This document shows, one piece after another, positions 1 through 8,975 of a stretch of 64,000 bases of DNA. The stretch lies in contig CBDDCD010000001.1 in NCBI GenBank assembly GCA_965226025.1, positions 930,001-994,000 on the forward strand, in the 5' to 3' direction. This DNA comes from Moanibacter sp965226025 (GTDB taxonomy: Bacteria > Verrucomicrobiota > Verrucomicrobiia > Opitutales > UBA2987). The position numbers and the translations under genes are program-made. A model generated the notes under the pieces. That model was not told where the DNA came from. It made no database searches and was given only the letters and a program-made list of their open reading frames with translations. Numbering within the stretch: position 1 is the stretch's first letter; every line of letters starts with the position of its first letter.

Positions 1-118
1 TTGCGGAACGACAGTTACACAAACTCCAACCAGCGATTGAGGGAAGGGAAGCGGAGGTCGAAGAAAGCACGGCCGTTTCCGAAGAGCCGTGACCAAATTT
101 CACTGACCGTCTTGGATC

Positions 119-1522
119 ATGGAAACTGTTCTAACAGGAATCGACAGTGTTGTTATGTTCCGAAACAGCCAAGGCCTGTCCGGCCGTGGAACCCTCGTCC
201 ACATCACTCGTTCGGTTGTCGTTTTCGAAGTCTACAATCCTTTCTCGATTGTTCAACTGAGTGAAGTTCTGCACGGCGTCCGCATCTTGCGCGGCGAACG
301 GGCGATTTATAACGGCCGCGCTTCCGTCAGCAGCATTGTAACCACGGGGCTGATGGTCATCGTCTCCGCCACGCTGCTCGATCCATGGCGGGATCTCTCG
401 GAGCTTGCGCCGGGAGACCTGCTCCAGATCGAGACGGAGAGGTTTGTCCGACACTGGGAGGCGAGTCAGGATCTGCGACCCAACTATCAGTTAATTGTTA
501 CTTCCCTGAGCAGTTTTTTCGCCGAACTCAGTCGTTGGCTCAATGAGGCGGAAACAGGTACCTTTTCCGATGAGGACTCAGACAGTACCGAGAGCCTTAA
601 AAAGGAGTTTTACCAGGAAGTTCGAGCGCCGCTTCTGCCTGAAGTCTTTGCCCTCTACGAGGAATTCGAGAACGAGGCGTGTAAAATCCCTCCTGAGGAG
701 GTTACGGCGCACAAGGCATTTGCGCGAAGAGAACTTCATCCTGTTACGATGTGCTCGCCCTTTGTTTACAGGACCTATACGAAGCCCTTGGGCTACGCGG
801 GCGATTATGAAATGGTTAACATGATGCTGGAAGAATCCGATCTCGAGATGCCCAATGCATACGCCAACATCGTACACTCCTTTCATATCAGCACTGCCGC
901 TCCGGAAGCCCATCGCAATCGGATCGACATGCTCGAAAAGCGACTGAAAGAGGAAGTCAAAAGAGCGACCGGCGAAGGGAGGCCTTTCACCGCCTTGAGT
1001 GTCGGCTGCGGTCCGGCGATTGAGGTAGAGAGATTTATCCGAAGTGAGCCGCTTTCCACCCACGCCGTCTTTCAACTGCTCGATTTCAATCAAGAGACTC
1101 TGGATTCCGCCCAATCAAAGATCCAGCAGGCGATCAAAGTGAGTGGTCGTCGCCCGATTGTGAAACTCGTAAATCAGTCGATGGATGACCTCCTTAAGGA
1201 AGTTCATGAGAGTCCTAAGAGGTCTCATACCCAGTACGACTTCGTTTACTGTGCCGGACTGTTTGACTACTTCACGGATCATACCTGTAGATCCCTGACC
1301 AGCCTATTCTTCGAGTGGATTCGCCCAGGCGGATTGGTGACTGTCACAAACGTACATCCATGTAATCCGAATCGATACGGAATGGAGCATCTCCTTGAAT
1401 GGTACCTCTGCTACCGCGATGAAGAGAGTCTGTTGGCCCTCTCCACTTCAATAGCCGAAAAGACGGTCAGCACGGATCCAACCGGAGTAAATGTCTTCCT
1501 GGACATCCGAAAGGAGGAATGA
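119..1522 (+). CDS. PilZ-like / SAM-dependent methyltransferase, PhcB-like
   Basis: Predicted two-part cytoplasmic protein of 467 residues. The first ~100 residues form a beta-rich PilZ-like region. The C-terminal half is a class I SAM methyltransferase with motif I SVGCGPA at residues 294-300, preceded by a conserved-looking GYAGDY motif at 225-230. From memory, this arrangement and length resemble PhcB, which makes the 3-hydroxy fatty acid methyl ester signal of Ralstonia. That is family resemblance, not proof of substrate. The stop overlaps the ATG of the downstream hybrid kinase (ATGA at 1519-1522), so the two are translationally coupled. The ATG at 119 gives the full PilZ-like region; the Shine-Dalgarno before it is weak. 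Confidence 0.75.
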   Translation: METVLTGIDSVVMFRNSQGLSGRGTLVHITRSVVVFEVYNPFSIVQLSEVLHGVRILRGERAIYNGRASVSSIVTTGLMVIVSATLLDPWRDLSELAPGDLLQIETERFVRHWEASQDLRPNYQLIVTSLSSFFAELSRWLNEAETGTFSDEDSDSTESLKKEFYQEVRAPLLPEVFALYEEFENEACKIPPEEVTAHKAFARRELHPVTMCSPFVYRTYTKPLGYAGDYEMVNMMLEESDLEMPNAYANIVHSFHISTAAPEAHRNRIDMLEKRLKEEVKRATGEGRPFTALSVGCGPAIEVERFIRSEPLSTHAVFQLLDFNQETLDSAQSKIQQAIKVSGRRPIVKLVNQSMDDLLKEVHESPKRSHTQYDFVYCAGLFDYFTDHTCRSLTSLFFEWIRPGGLVTVTNVHPCNPNRYGMEHLLEWYLCYRDEESLLALSTSIAEKTVSTDPTGVNVFLDIRKEE

Positions 1523-4116
1523 GAGAGCGGGTAGAGCAATCAGAGGTCAATCTAGCAGAGAGCTACCGACAGACGGATCGGAGTCTTAGGATCCGCTACT
1601 TCAAGGTTGTCTGCTTCTGGACACTCCTTTTCATCCCCGCGGGAGCGTCCCTCGACTACTTTGTCTATCGGGAGCATCTGAGTACCTTTTTCCTCCTCAG
1701 AGCAATGGCGGATGTCATTGTCGGCTCTCTCTTTCTGATCCATTTCACCACCTTCGGGCAGAGGCACATTCGCGCTTTGGGAATTATTTTGACGCTCCTC
1801 GTCAATGTCACGATCACCCTCATGATCTACCTTTCCGAGGGGCCCGGATCTCCCTGTTACGCTGGCCTCAACCTGATCATTCTGACCGTGGCCGTCTTTC
1901 TCCCTTGGACCCTTGGGGAGACGCTCCTCGTTTGTATATCGACTATCGGTATGTACATGGCTGCATGCTTGCTCCACGGATACACTACCGGCCTACCAAT
2001 CGAAAATGATATCCTCTATAACAATATCTTTTTTCTTCTCCTCACCAGCCTGATTTGCGGCCTATCGAGTCATATCAATTCGAAAGCCAGGTACGAGGAC
2101 TTTCTCCTTCGGCACGAACTCGACCTTCGCAACAGGGAGCTCGAGGAGCTGGACCGGCTAAAATCCGAATTCTTCGCCAACATCAGTCATGAATTGCGCA
2201 CCCCGCTGACACTCATACTCACACCGGTTGAGGATCTTCTCAAGAGAAGCGCCACATTGCCTGACAGGGTTCACGATTCTCTCCTCCTCGTCATGCAAAA
2301 CGCTCTCCGGTTGCTCAAACTGATCAATGATCTGCTCGATACGATAAGGTTGGAGGAGGGCGCGATGAAACTCGCCAAGGAGCCGGTCGATCTCTCGACT
2401 TTCCTTCCCGGCATTGTCGATTCCATCCGGCATCTCGGTGGAACCAAGAATCAGGTATTTCGGGTGGAGCGACCGAATCGTCCCCTCATCGTTCATGGGG
2501 ATCCGAATCGTCTGGAAAAGGTATTTCTTAACTTGCTTAGCAACGCCATCAAATTCACTCCCGTAGGGGGCGCGATCACCTCCCGTCTGCATGAGAGGTC
2601 GACCTTTGCCGTGATCGAAATCGAAGACAACGGAGCCGGCATTTCAAAAGAGGAATTGCCGAAGATCTTTGACCGCTTTCACCAGGCCGCCGATTCCACG
2701 AAGGCAAAGTCCCATGGCGTGGGAATCGGTCTCGCTCTCGCCCGTGACCTCGTCGAGGAGCATGACGGCACAATTTCGGCGGAGAGTGAGCCGGATCAAG
2801 GCACCACCATTCGCGTCGAGCTGCCCTTACTTCCCGATTCCGAAGCGGAGCAACAGTTGAACCCTACCTCCTACGATGACGGAACCAAAGAACCCTTCGC
2901 CGACGCCTTCAGCTCGGCCGACCGCATTCTTATAACGGAGAGATCGGAAGAAGAGCTCGTTCTGCCCGATGTGGGAGAAGGAGAACACACCATCCTGGTC
3001 GTGGATGATGAACCGGACATGCGTCGGTTTCTCGTCTCCAAATTGGCGGAAGACTATCGGGTCCTACAGGCATCGAACGGTGAATCCGGCATCGAAAAAG
3101 CCCGCGCCAATCATCCCGACCTGATTCTCCTCGACTGGATGCTTCCGGGAAAGGATGGCATCGACCTCTGCCGCGAGCTTCGGCGCGATAAGGCAACCTC
3201 GGAGATCAAGATCGTCCTTCTTACTGCCAGAGTCGATGAAGTCTCGAAGATTCGAGCACTGGAGGAAGGAGCGGACGATTTTCTGACGAAACCTTTCAGC
3301 ACCATCGAGGTAGAAACTCGCATCGCCAATTTGCTCCGCACGGCCGATCTGCAAAGGAACCTGAGGGTGCAAAACACCGAGCTGGAGGATACCTTGAGCC
3401 GCCTTAAAGAAACCGAAACCCAGCTCGTACAAAGCGAAAAAATGCGAGCTCTTGGGACTCTTGCCGCCGGCATCCTTCACGAAATCAACAATCCTCTCAA
3501 TTTTACAATCACCGCCCTTCAGTTTGGAATGGAGTCGGTACCCAAGGAGGATGAGGATCTCCGGGAGACATTAGAAGATATCGGTGAGGGTATGAACAGA
3601 ATCAACCGGATTGTCTCAGAGTTACATGCTTTTGCCTATCCCGAAGAAGAGGGTAAAGTTGAAGTATTCTATCTGAAAGAATGCTTCGAATCCGCCCTTC
3701 GACTGGTCGCTCACGAGGTGCAAGACCTCCAATTGGTCAACGAAATCGAAGAATCGCAAAAGGTCACCGGATCTCACACCCAGATCGTTCATCTCTTTAT
3801 AAATCTTTTGATGAACTCCTCCAAAGCGGTTCGAAGTGTGGAAAAACTTAGGAAACCTGAAATTCGAGTCTCCGATCGGCGGGAGAACGGGCGCGTCCAA
3901 GTCGAGGTCTGGGATAACGGATACGGAATCAGGAACGAAGTCTTTGACAAGATCTTTGATCCCTTCTTCACCACTCGGGAAGTCGGTGAAGGGTTGGGAC
4001 TCGGACTCAGCATTTGCCATACGATCGTGAAGAATCACGGAGGCAGCATATCCGCGAAGAGCGAAGAGAATCGCTTTACCGCGTTTACGTTCGACCTTCC
4101 CGCATCGAAGGAATAG
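1519..4116 (+). CDS. Membrane hybrid histidine kinase with two kinase modules
   Basis: An 865-residue sensor. Residues ~28-190 contain about six hydrophobic segments. A HisKA/HATPase module follows with phosphoacceptor His224 in SHELRTP. A receiver domain (VVDDEP, acceptor Asp in LLDWMLPG) starts near residue 490. A second kinase core follows, with ILHEINNPLNF and a G box reading GLGLGLSICH. The order kinase-receiver-kinase suggests an internal phosphorelay. It overlaps the upstream methyltransferase by 4 bp with AAGGAGG just before the ATG. In the Phc system the methyltransferase gene is followed by the sensor PhcS, so this is the candidate receptor. The ligand is unknown. Confidence 0.85.
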   Translation: MRERVEQSEVNLAESYRQTDRSLRIRYFKVVCFWTLLFIPAGASLDYFVYREHLSTFFLLRAMADVIVGSLFLIHFTTFGQRHIRALGIILTLLVNVTITLMIYLSEGPGSPCYAGLNLIILTVAVFLPWTLGETLLVCISTIGMYMAACLLHGYTTGLPIENDILYNNIFFLLLTSLICGLSSHINSKARYEDFLLRHELDLRNRELEELDRLKSEFFANISHELRTPLTLILTPVEDLLKRSATLPDRVHDSLLLVMQNALRLLKLINDLLDTIRLEEGAMKLAKEPVDLSTFLPGIVDSIRHLGGTKNQVFRVERPNRPLIVHGDPNRLEKVFLNLLSNAIKFTPVGGAITSRLHERSTFAVIEIEDNGAGISKEELPKIFDRFHQAADSTKAKSHGVGIGLALARDLVEEHDGTISAESEPDQGTTIRVELPLLPDSEAEQQLNPTSYDDGTKEPFADAFSSADRILITERSEEELVLPDVGEGEHTILVVDDEPDMRRFLVSKLAEDYRVLQASNGESGIEKARANHPDLILLDWMLPGKDGIDLCRELRRDKATSEIKIVLLTARVDEVSKIRALEEGADDFLTKPFSTIEVETRIANLLRTADLQRNLRVQNTELEDTLSRLKETETQLVQSEKMRALGTLAAGILHEINNPLNFTITALQFGMESVPKEDEDLRETLEDIGEGMNRINRIVSELHAFAYPEEEGKVEVFYLKECFESALRLVAHEVQDLQLVNEIEESQKVTGSHTQIVHLFINLLMNSSKAVRSVEKLRKPEIRVSDRRENGRVQVEVWDNGYGIRNEVFDKIFDPFFTTREVGEGLGLGLSICHTIVKNHGGSISAKSEENRFTAFTFDLPASKE

Positions 4117-4135
4117 TGTGATGGTTCATAAATTC

Positions 4136-4152
4136 TATCCCGCTGAGCGGGA
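4136..4152. repeat. Short perfect hairpin, GCGGGAT type
   Basis: A 7-bp stem (ATCCCGC / GCGGGAT) with a 3-nt loop in the 66-bp gap between the hybrid kinase and the next gene. An equivalent hairpin lies at 45514-45530. No T-run follows, so it is not a classical terminator. Confidence 0.5.
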
Positions 4153-4182
4153 TGAGAACGCCATTGAGAGGCAGCGCTCTGG

Positions 4183-5448
4183 TTGACTGGTATGGATTCA
4201 CAAGATCGAGTTTCAAAGCTGAGGGTTCTCTACGTCGACGACGAGGATATCTCCAGGAAGTATTTTTCGAAAGCGCTCAAGCCCGATTACGAGATCCTCA
4301 CGGCGGCAGACGCAGACGAGGGTTGGAATCTGATCGAGGAAGCAGCCGGTGAAATCGCTGTCATTGTTTCGGACCAACGCATGCCGGGAAAGTCAGGTGT
4401 CGATCTCCTCAGCAAAACTCGTTCCCTTTACCCCCGGATCATCCGTATCCTCACCACCGCCTATTCCGACCTGACCAGCGCCATAGACGCTGTAAACGAC
4501 GGCGCTATTTACCAATACGTAAAGAAACCTTGGGATCTGTCCGAGCTCAAGAGCATCCTGAAACGAGCCACCGAACTTTACGAAGTGCAGATGGAGAAAG
4601 ATCATCTCCTCAGAGAAAAGCTCAGCGTCCTTCAAAGAATATTCATCGCCGATCGCGTGCAAAGCCTAGGCATTCTCACTGTTGCCCTTACGGACAGGAT
4701 GAGAAACGCCGTTCGCGCCTACTGCAACTACGTCGATCAGGTCCCCGGGTCGATCTTCAAGTTTTGGCAGGAGAGGACACTCCATCGGCCTCCTGATTGG
4801 GGCTCCGACTTTGGAGAACTCGCCGCCCAGGAAGGTAAGTCCATCTTTCGACTGGCTGACAGCATCGTCAAAGAGTCCTCGAAAACGGTCTCCCAGCAAC
4901 AGAGCAAGTCTGACTTTCGACAGCTCCTCAATGACACCCTCTCCTCTCCCGCGTTGTCTGAAAGTGGATCAAATCGAAAGGTGTCTCTTGAGATCGATCC
5001 CGATTTACCGCCGTTTCCCGTACTGGGAGAGATGATGGGACGCTGTCTGACGATTTTGGTAGATTCTACGCGAATCCTCAGCGGTGGATCCGATCGGATC
5101 CGGGTCCTGGCCCGCCACAGCGACAGCCAGGAAGATCGGAATATTCTGCACTTACAGGTGGTGGCAGAAGGCTCACCTGGACCCGATAGCGATTACTACA
5201 ATCTCTTTTCCTTGCTCGCAGGAGACAGCGACAACCAGGAGAGCTTTAACCTCCTCTTCGCTTTCCTTATCGTTCACCACCATGGCGGTAAGATAAAAAT
5301 TCACCGCAAACAACCCAACGGACCGGGCTTCGAAGTCGAATTACCGATAACCTCACAACCAACTTCGGATTCTCGCGAACGTGAGGAAATGCTGGATCTG
5401 GATCCGATATTCCGACATTTCCAAAGTTGGGGAACCACTGCGCTATAG
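4183..5448 (+). CDS. Receiver protein with degenerate histidine-kinase C-terminus
   Basis: 421 residues counted from the TTG at 4183; an ATG at 4192 in the same frame is equally plausible. The N-terminus is a receiver (VDDED; acceptor Asp64 in VSDQRMPG; KPW near 115). The remainder aligns by eye with the next gene's kinase region, but the phosphoacceptor His is replaced by Asp171 (VALTDRMRNAV against AAGLGHYVRNSL). The ATP-binding boxes are also poorly kept: EGSPGP stands where DxGxG is expected. The receiver is typical of PhcR/PhcQ-like regulators. It is probably a phospho-receiver or scaffold without kinase activity. It follows the hybrid kinase by 66 bp and is likely co-transcribed with it. 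Confidence 0.8.
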   Translation: MTGMDSQDRVSKLRVLYVDDEDISRKYFSKALKPDYEILTAADADEGWNLIEEAAGEIAVIVSDQRMPGKSGVDLLSKTRSLYPRIIRILTTAYSDLTSAIDAVNDGAIYQYVKKPWDLSELKSILKRATELYEVQMEKDHLLREKLSVLQRIFIADRVQSLGILTVALTDRMRNAVRAYCNYVDQVPGSIFKFWQERTLHRPPDWGSDFGELAAQEGKSIFRLADSIVKESSKTVSQQQSKSDFRQLLNDTLSSPALSESGSNRKVSLEIDPDLPPFPVLGEMMGRCLTILVDSTRILSGGSDRIRVLARHSDSQEDRNILHLQVVAEGSPGPDSDYYNLFSLLAGDSDNQESFNLLFAFLIVHHHGGKIKIHRKQPNGPGFEVELPITSQPTSDSREREEMLDLDPIFRHFQSWGTTAL

Positions 5449-5471
5449 CATCAGATAGAGGAATTTTGACT

Positions 5472-6737
5472 ATGCATGATACCTACGATTACCGGAAATT
5501 CGCCATTCTCTACGTTGATGACGAGGAGCTCTCCCTGAAGTACTTCACCCGCTACCTCGGCAAGACATTTCGTATCTTAACCGCGTCCAGCGCGGATCAG
5601 GGTTTTGAGGTCTTCGAGAAGCAGAGAGACGAGATTGGAATCCTCGTTTCTGACCAGCGCATGCCAGGTCAAAAAGGAGTCAGTCTCCTCGAGAAAGTCC
5701 GGCGAACTCAGCCACGCACCGTCCGGATCTTGGTGACCGCCTATTCCGATATCAACGTGGCCATAAATGCTGTGAATTCGGGCGCCGTTTACAAATACCT
5801 CTCGAAACCATGGAATTTTGCCGAGCTTGAGATGATTCTCAAACAGGCAATGCAATTTCACATCATTCAACGTGAACGAGACGACCTTCTGCGACAGAAG
5901 GTTTCCTCCCTGCAAAACATGGTCATGCAGGACCGGGTAATGAGTCTCGGAATCATTGCCGCCGGTCTCGGCCATTACGTCCGCAATTCTCTTGTCGCAG
6001 TCAGGACTTTCCTCGACCTCGCTCCGGAAAAACTCAAAGCGGAACTGCCCGACACCCAGGAGATCCGCGATCCAACCTACTGGAACGATTTCTACGAAAA
6101 GGCACAAGACCAGGTCTCGCGTATCACCGGCCTTCTAAAAGACCTTGGAATGGCCACTGATTCTTCACCCGAGTCTTTTCACGATCTCATCGATCTTGAG
6201 GCAGTTATCCAACGTGCGGCCGACGACCTCCGCCAATCCATCGAAGCTAAGGAGATTCAATTGGATATTCGCATCCCCCAGGATCTTCCCCGAATGCTTG
6301 TCGAAAAAAACAAATTTGAGCATCTCTTCCACCTGCTCATCAAAGACGAGGTGAGCAACCTGCCGGCGGGCAGCAAAATTGAGATCGATGCTTCCTTCAA
6401 GGCAAACGATAGCCAAGGGAAAGGGGAAGTTCATCTACTTCTCAAGGATAATGGACCCGGTCTGCCTCTAGAAACCATCGGTTCCCTCTTCGATCCGTTT
6501 TCCCTGCGCAATTCAGACCAACAGGAGTTCGGTATCGATCTCATGGCATGCTACTTTATCGTCTTCCACCACGGCGGAAAGATCGACGCCCGAAGCGATG
6601 GGAACAATGGCACCGAGTTCAGCCTTGTCTTTCCGGTCGATCCGGCCAGTCGTCAGCCCCTCGAGGATGAACAGGCCTTCCTCACCAAAGTCCTTACCAA
6701 TGACGCTCTCTTGGAGAGCATCCTCGCCGAAACCTGA
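5472..6737 (+). CDS. Response regulator-histidine kinase, PhcR/PhcQ-like
   Basis: 422 residues from the ATG at 5472, chosen because AGAGGA lies 9 nt upstream; the frame stays open back to 5427. The receiver has acceptor Asp61 (VSDQRMPG) and a TAYSD motif. The kinase half keeps His168 (GLGHYVRNSL) and a DNGPGLP nucleotide-binding box, although the N box is weak. It is a paralogue of the preceding gene and appears to be the active member of the pair. A receiver placed N-terminal to a kinase domain without membrane segments points to an intermediate in a phosphorelay fed by the upstream hybrid kinase. Confidence 0.82.
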   Translation: MHDTYDYRKFAILYVDDEELSLKYFTRYLGKTFRILTASSADQGFEVFEKQRDEIGILVSDQRMPGQKGVSLLEKVRRTQPRTVRILVTAYSDINVAINAVNSGAVYKYLSKPWNFAELEMILKQAMQFHIIQRERDDLLRQKVSSLQNMVMQDRVMSLGIIAAGLGHYVRNSLVAVRTFLDLAPEKLKAELPDTQEIRDPTYWNDFYEKAQDQVSRITGLLKDLGMATDSSPESFHDLIDLEAVIQRAADDLRQSIEAKEIQLDIRIPQDLPRMLVEKNKFEHLFHLLIKDEVSNLPAGSKIEIDASFKANDSQGKGEVHLLLKDNGPGLPLETIGSLFDPFSLRNSDQQEFGIDLMACYFIVFHHGGKIDARSDGNNGTEFSLVFPVDPASRQPLEDEQAFLTKVLTNDALLESILAET

Positions 6738-6812
6738 TAGGAGTTATTCCCACTATTCACAATCCCTGCATTTGCCCTTTTACTTGACGCTGGTCTCTTT
6801 GGTGGTATCTTT

Positions 6813-6881
6813 CTAGGAGTCTGTCGGACTTTGACGTTCGATTGCTTCGCAAGTGACTAGAATTGTCCGACAAACTCCTAG
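6813..6881. repeat. Palindromic element, type A
   Basis: A 69-bp element with near-perfect 17-nt arms beginning CTAGGAGTCTGTCGGAC and ending in CTCCTAG. The interior holds TTTGACGTTCGATTGC. Other type A copies lie at 8186, 14655 (interrupted by an insertion sequence), 20800 and 22087. Confidence 0.9.
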
Positions 6882-6895
6882 CACTAAGCTCACCT

Positions 6896-6999
6896 CGGAA
6901 CCTGTCGGACTCTCAATACTTAGCTTTGCAACATCGTTAAGGTTCAGATCGACGGGTAAAGGATCCAAATCTGGACTAGGTTCATACCGACTGATTCCT
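6896..6999. repeat. Degenerate palindromic element, type B/C
   Basis: The arms are weaker here (GGAACCTGTCGGAC at the left, CCGACTGATTCCT at the right). The interior includes GGTTCAGATCG and GGTTCATACCGA, as in the longer copies at 22160, 33322 and 49918. It sits directly after a type A element in the 304-bp gap before the receiver-kinase gene at 7042. Confidence 0.6.
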
Positions 7000-7041
7000 T
7001 GTACCATGGTGCTAGTGACGTGTTCCGGCTGAATTCTGGTA

Positions 7042-8163
7042 ATGATAACGTGGCCACAAAAGCTGGCTAACAATCGTCTCCTTATTGTTGATGATGAGGA
7101 TGGCCCAAGGGAGTCCTTGAACTTGATTTTTAAGGACGACTACGAAGTTCGGACGGCGTGCAACGGATCCGAGGCAATCGAATTATCACGCCGCGAGCCC
7201 TTTTCCACTGCAATTGTGGATATCCGCATGGAGGACCGGACGGGAATCGAGGTGCTCCAGGAATTGAAGCGGATCTTTCCCTATACCGAGGTAATCATGC
7301 TGACCGCCTATGAGACACTGGAGACGGCCCGACAAGCGATCAGCCTGGGAGCGAGCGACTACTTGAGCAAACCGTTCGACGTAGAGAACATTCAGAAGGT
7401 AGTGAAACGCTGCCGGGACCGATTTACCTTCATGACGCGCCAGGACCTGGCCTTGCGGGAAAACATGGATCGGACCAAGAATGAGTTTCTCGGTGTTCTG
7501 AGTCACGAACTCAACACCCCTATGAATGGAATCATGGGGTTCCTCGAGTTGCTTACCGACACCGACCTCACGGAAGAGCAGAAGAGTCTGATGAACGATG
7601 TAAAGACCTGTAGCCTCGGCCTGTTCGAAACAATCAATGACATCGTCGGATACGCTCAGTTGGTAAGCCGCAGTCAGGAACTCTTTCTCTCACGCTTCAA
7701 TCCCGCCAGTATGGTCTTGAACCTCCTCGTCCGGCATGAGGGGCAGAATCAGGATTTGAGAATTGTCCTCAATGCCTCGCCTCGACTACCGGCAACAGTA
7801 TACGGCCCCGAAATTGAGATTGAGACGATACTCCTGAAGCTGATGGACAACGCCATAAAATTCACCCCGAAAGGTGAGGTCGAAGTCTCGGTCAGGGCAG
7901 AGGCACTCTACTCGAAGCGAATCGAGCTTATTCACACGATCAAAGACACCGGAATCGGCATACCACAGAGGCTTCTGGACTCTGGAGAGATCTTTGAACC
8001 CTTTAACCAGGGTGACAATTCACTAACGAGACCGTTTGGCGGATTGGGAATCGGGCTTTCCCTCTGCCGCAAGCTCTGCGAGAAAATCGACGGTAAAATG
8101 GAGTTTGAGAGCGCCCCAGACGAAGGGACAACTGTCGTGTTCACTGTTCCCGTCGACGCTTAG
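7042..8163 (+). CDS. Response regulator-histidine kinase hybrid
   Basis: 373 residues. The receiver domain (residues ~12-125) has acceptor Asp60 in IVDIRMED and LSKPFD. A classical HisKA with His155 (LSHELNTPMNG) and a HATPase with DTGIGIP and GLGIGLSLCRK follow. There are no membrane segments, so it is cytoplasmic. It lies 304 bp after the preceding kinase, with two palindromic repeats between, so it may have its own transcript. Its sequence is not the PhcR/Q type: it has canonical boxes and no SDQRMPG. It may have joined the signalling set secondarily. The ATG at 7042 is the only good start and has no strong ribosome-binding site. Confidence 0.83.
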   Translation: MITWPQKLANNRLLIVDDEDGPRESLNLIFKDDYEVRTACNGSEAIELSRREPFSTAIVDIRMEDRTGIEVLQELKRIFPYTEVIMLTAYETLETARQAISLGASDYLSKPFDVENIQKVVKRCRDRFTFMTRQDLALRENMDRTKNEFLGVLSHELNTPMNGIMGFLELLTDTDLTEEQKSLMNDVKTCSLGLFETINDIVGYAQLVSRSQELFLSRFNPASMVLNLLVRHEGQNQDLRIVLNASPRLPATVYGPEIEIETILLKLMDNAIKFTPKGEVEVSVRAEALYSKRIELIHTIKDTGIGIPQRLLDSGEIFEPFNQGDNSLTRPFGGLGIGLSLCRKLCEKIDGKMEFESAPDEGTTVVFTVPVDA

Positions 8164-8185
8164 GATTCTGTCGGATAGAATCAGG

Positions 8186-8253
8186 CTGGGTGTCTGTCGG
8201 ACTTTGTCGCTCGATGATTGCACGGCTACCAGTCATCTCCGACAGACTCCCAG
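8186..8253. repeat. Palindromic element, type A, with altered termini
   Basis: A 68-bp copy in which the ends read CTGGG and CCCAG instead of CTAGG and CCTAG. The change is matched on both arms, so pairing is preserved. It lies 22 bp after the kinase stop codon. Confidence 0.8.
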
Positions 8254-8334
8254 ATCGATTCGGAATCCTTTTGACTTCGACGGGACCCCAGCCTCGAATG
8301 GAATCGAACCGAAGAAACGAAAGGAATATTACGG

Positions 8335-8742
8335 ATGAGTGGAGAATACGACAAGATCTACGAGACCCACGGGGCTTTCAGTTGGAGTGAGCTGTGCACG
8401 ACCAATGTCGCGGGTGCAATTGACTTTTATTCGCAGATATTCGGCTGGAGTATCGAGAAAATGGAGATGCCGACTGGTGATTACAATGTCATCAAGGTAG
8501 ATGGCGAAGGAATGGGTGGCATCATGCCTCCACCGCCCGATGCACCCGAAGGAATGCCTCCTGCCTGGGGCTGTTATGTCACGGTCGACGATGTCGACAA
8601 ACGGGCAGCCCAGGTGAAGGAACTCGGAGGCAATATCCTCGCCGAACCCTTTGATGTTCCCACGGTCGGTCGCATTTGTGTCTTTCAGGATCCTCAGGGA
8701 GCGGTTTGCCAGATTATTACCTATAACTTCCCCGAGGGATAG
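8335..8742 (+). CDS. VOC (glyoxalase/bleomycin-resistance fold) family protein
   Basis: A 135-residue single-module vicinal-oxygen-chelate protein. It has the usual opening (WSELCTTNVAGAIDFYSQIFGW), a loop GGIMPPPPDAP and a closing DPQGAVCQIITY strand. Length and motifs match the small cytoplasmic VOC proteins usually annotated as hypothetical glyoxalases. The substrate cannot be deduced. AAAGGA lies about 9 nt before the ATG. The stop TAG at 8740-8742 is the start of a half palindromic-repeat arm (AGGAGTCTGTCGG). Confidence 0.8.
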   Translation: MSGEYDKIYETHGAFSWSELCTTNVAGAIDFYSQIFGWSIEKMEMPTGDYNVIKVDGEGMGGIMPPPPDAPEGMPPAWGCYVTVDDVDKRAAQVKELGGNILAEPFDVPTVGRICVFQDPQGAVCQIITYNFPEG

Positions 8743-8755
8743 GAGTCTGTCGGCG
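8741..8755. repeat. Solo arm of the palindromic element
   Basis: AGGAGTCTGTCGG directly follows and overlaps the stop codon of the VOC gene. No matching right arm was found within about 110 bp, so this is either a remnant or a half-site. Confidence 0.6.
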
Positions 8756-8975
8756 TCTTCCCAGCAGTAGATGCCTCAAGGAGACATGGAAGTAAAAATG
8801 AGGCGCAAGAATTCTTGCCCGTGTCCTCCTCTTCATCGACATCATTGAAATCCGCGTGGAGCCGTTGTTGGCCCCGGCGGTGGCATCGGCGTCGACGTAA
8901 ATGATGGTCTGGCCTTGCAGCCTTATTGGTTGCCGTGCATCAATCCGTTGCCACTCACACCTTTTCATTCCCGCG

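Noticed and set aside
578..1114. Long minus-strand open frame within the PhcB-like gene
   Set aside because: It is antisense to a gene with clear methyltransferase motifs, and its own protein has no recognisable features.
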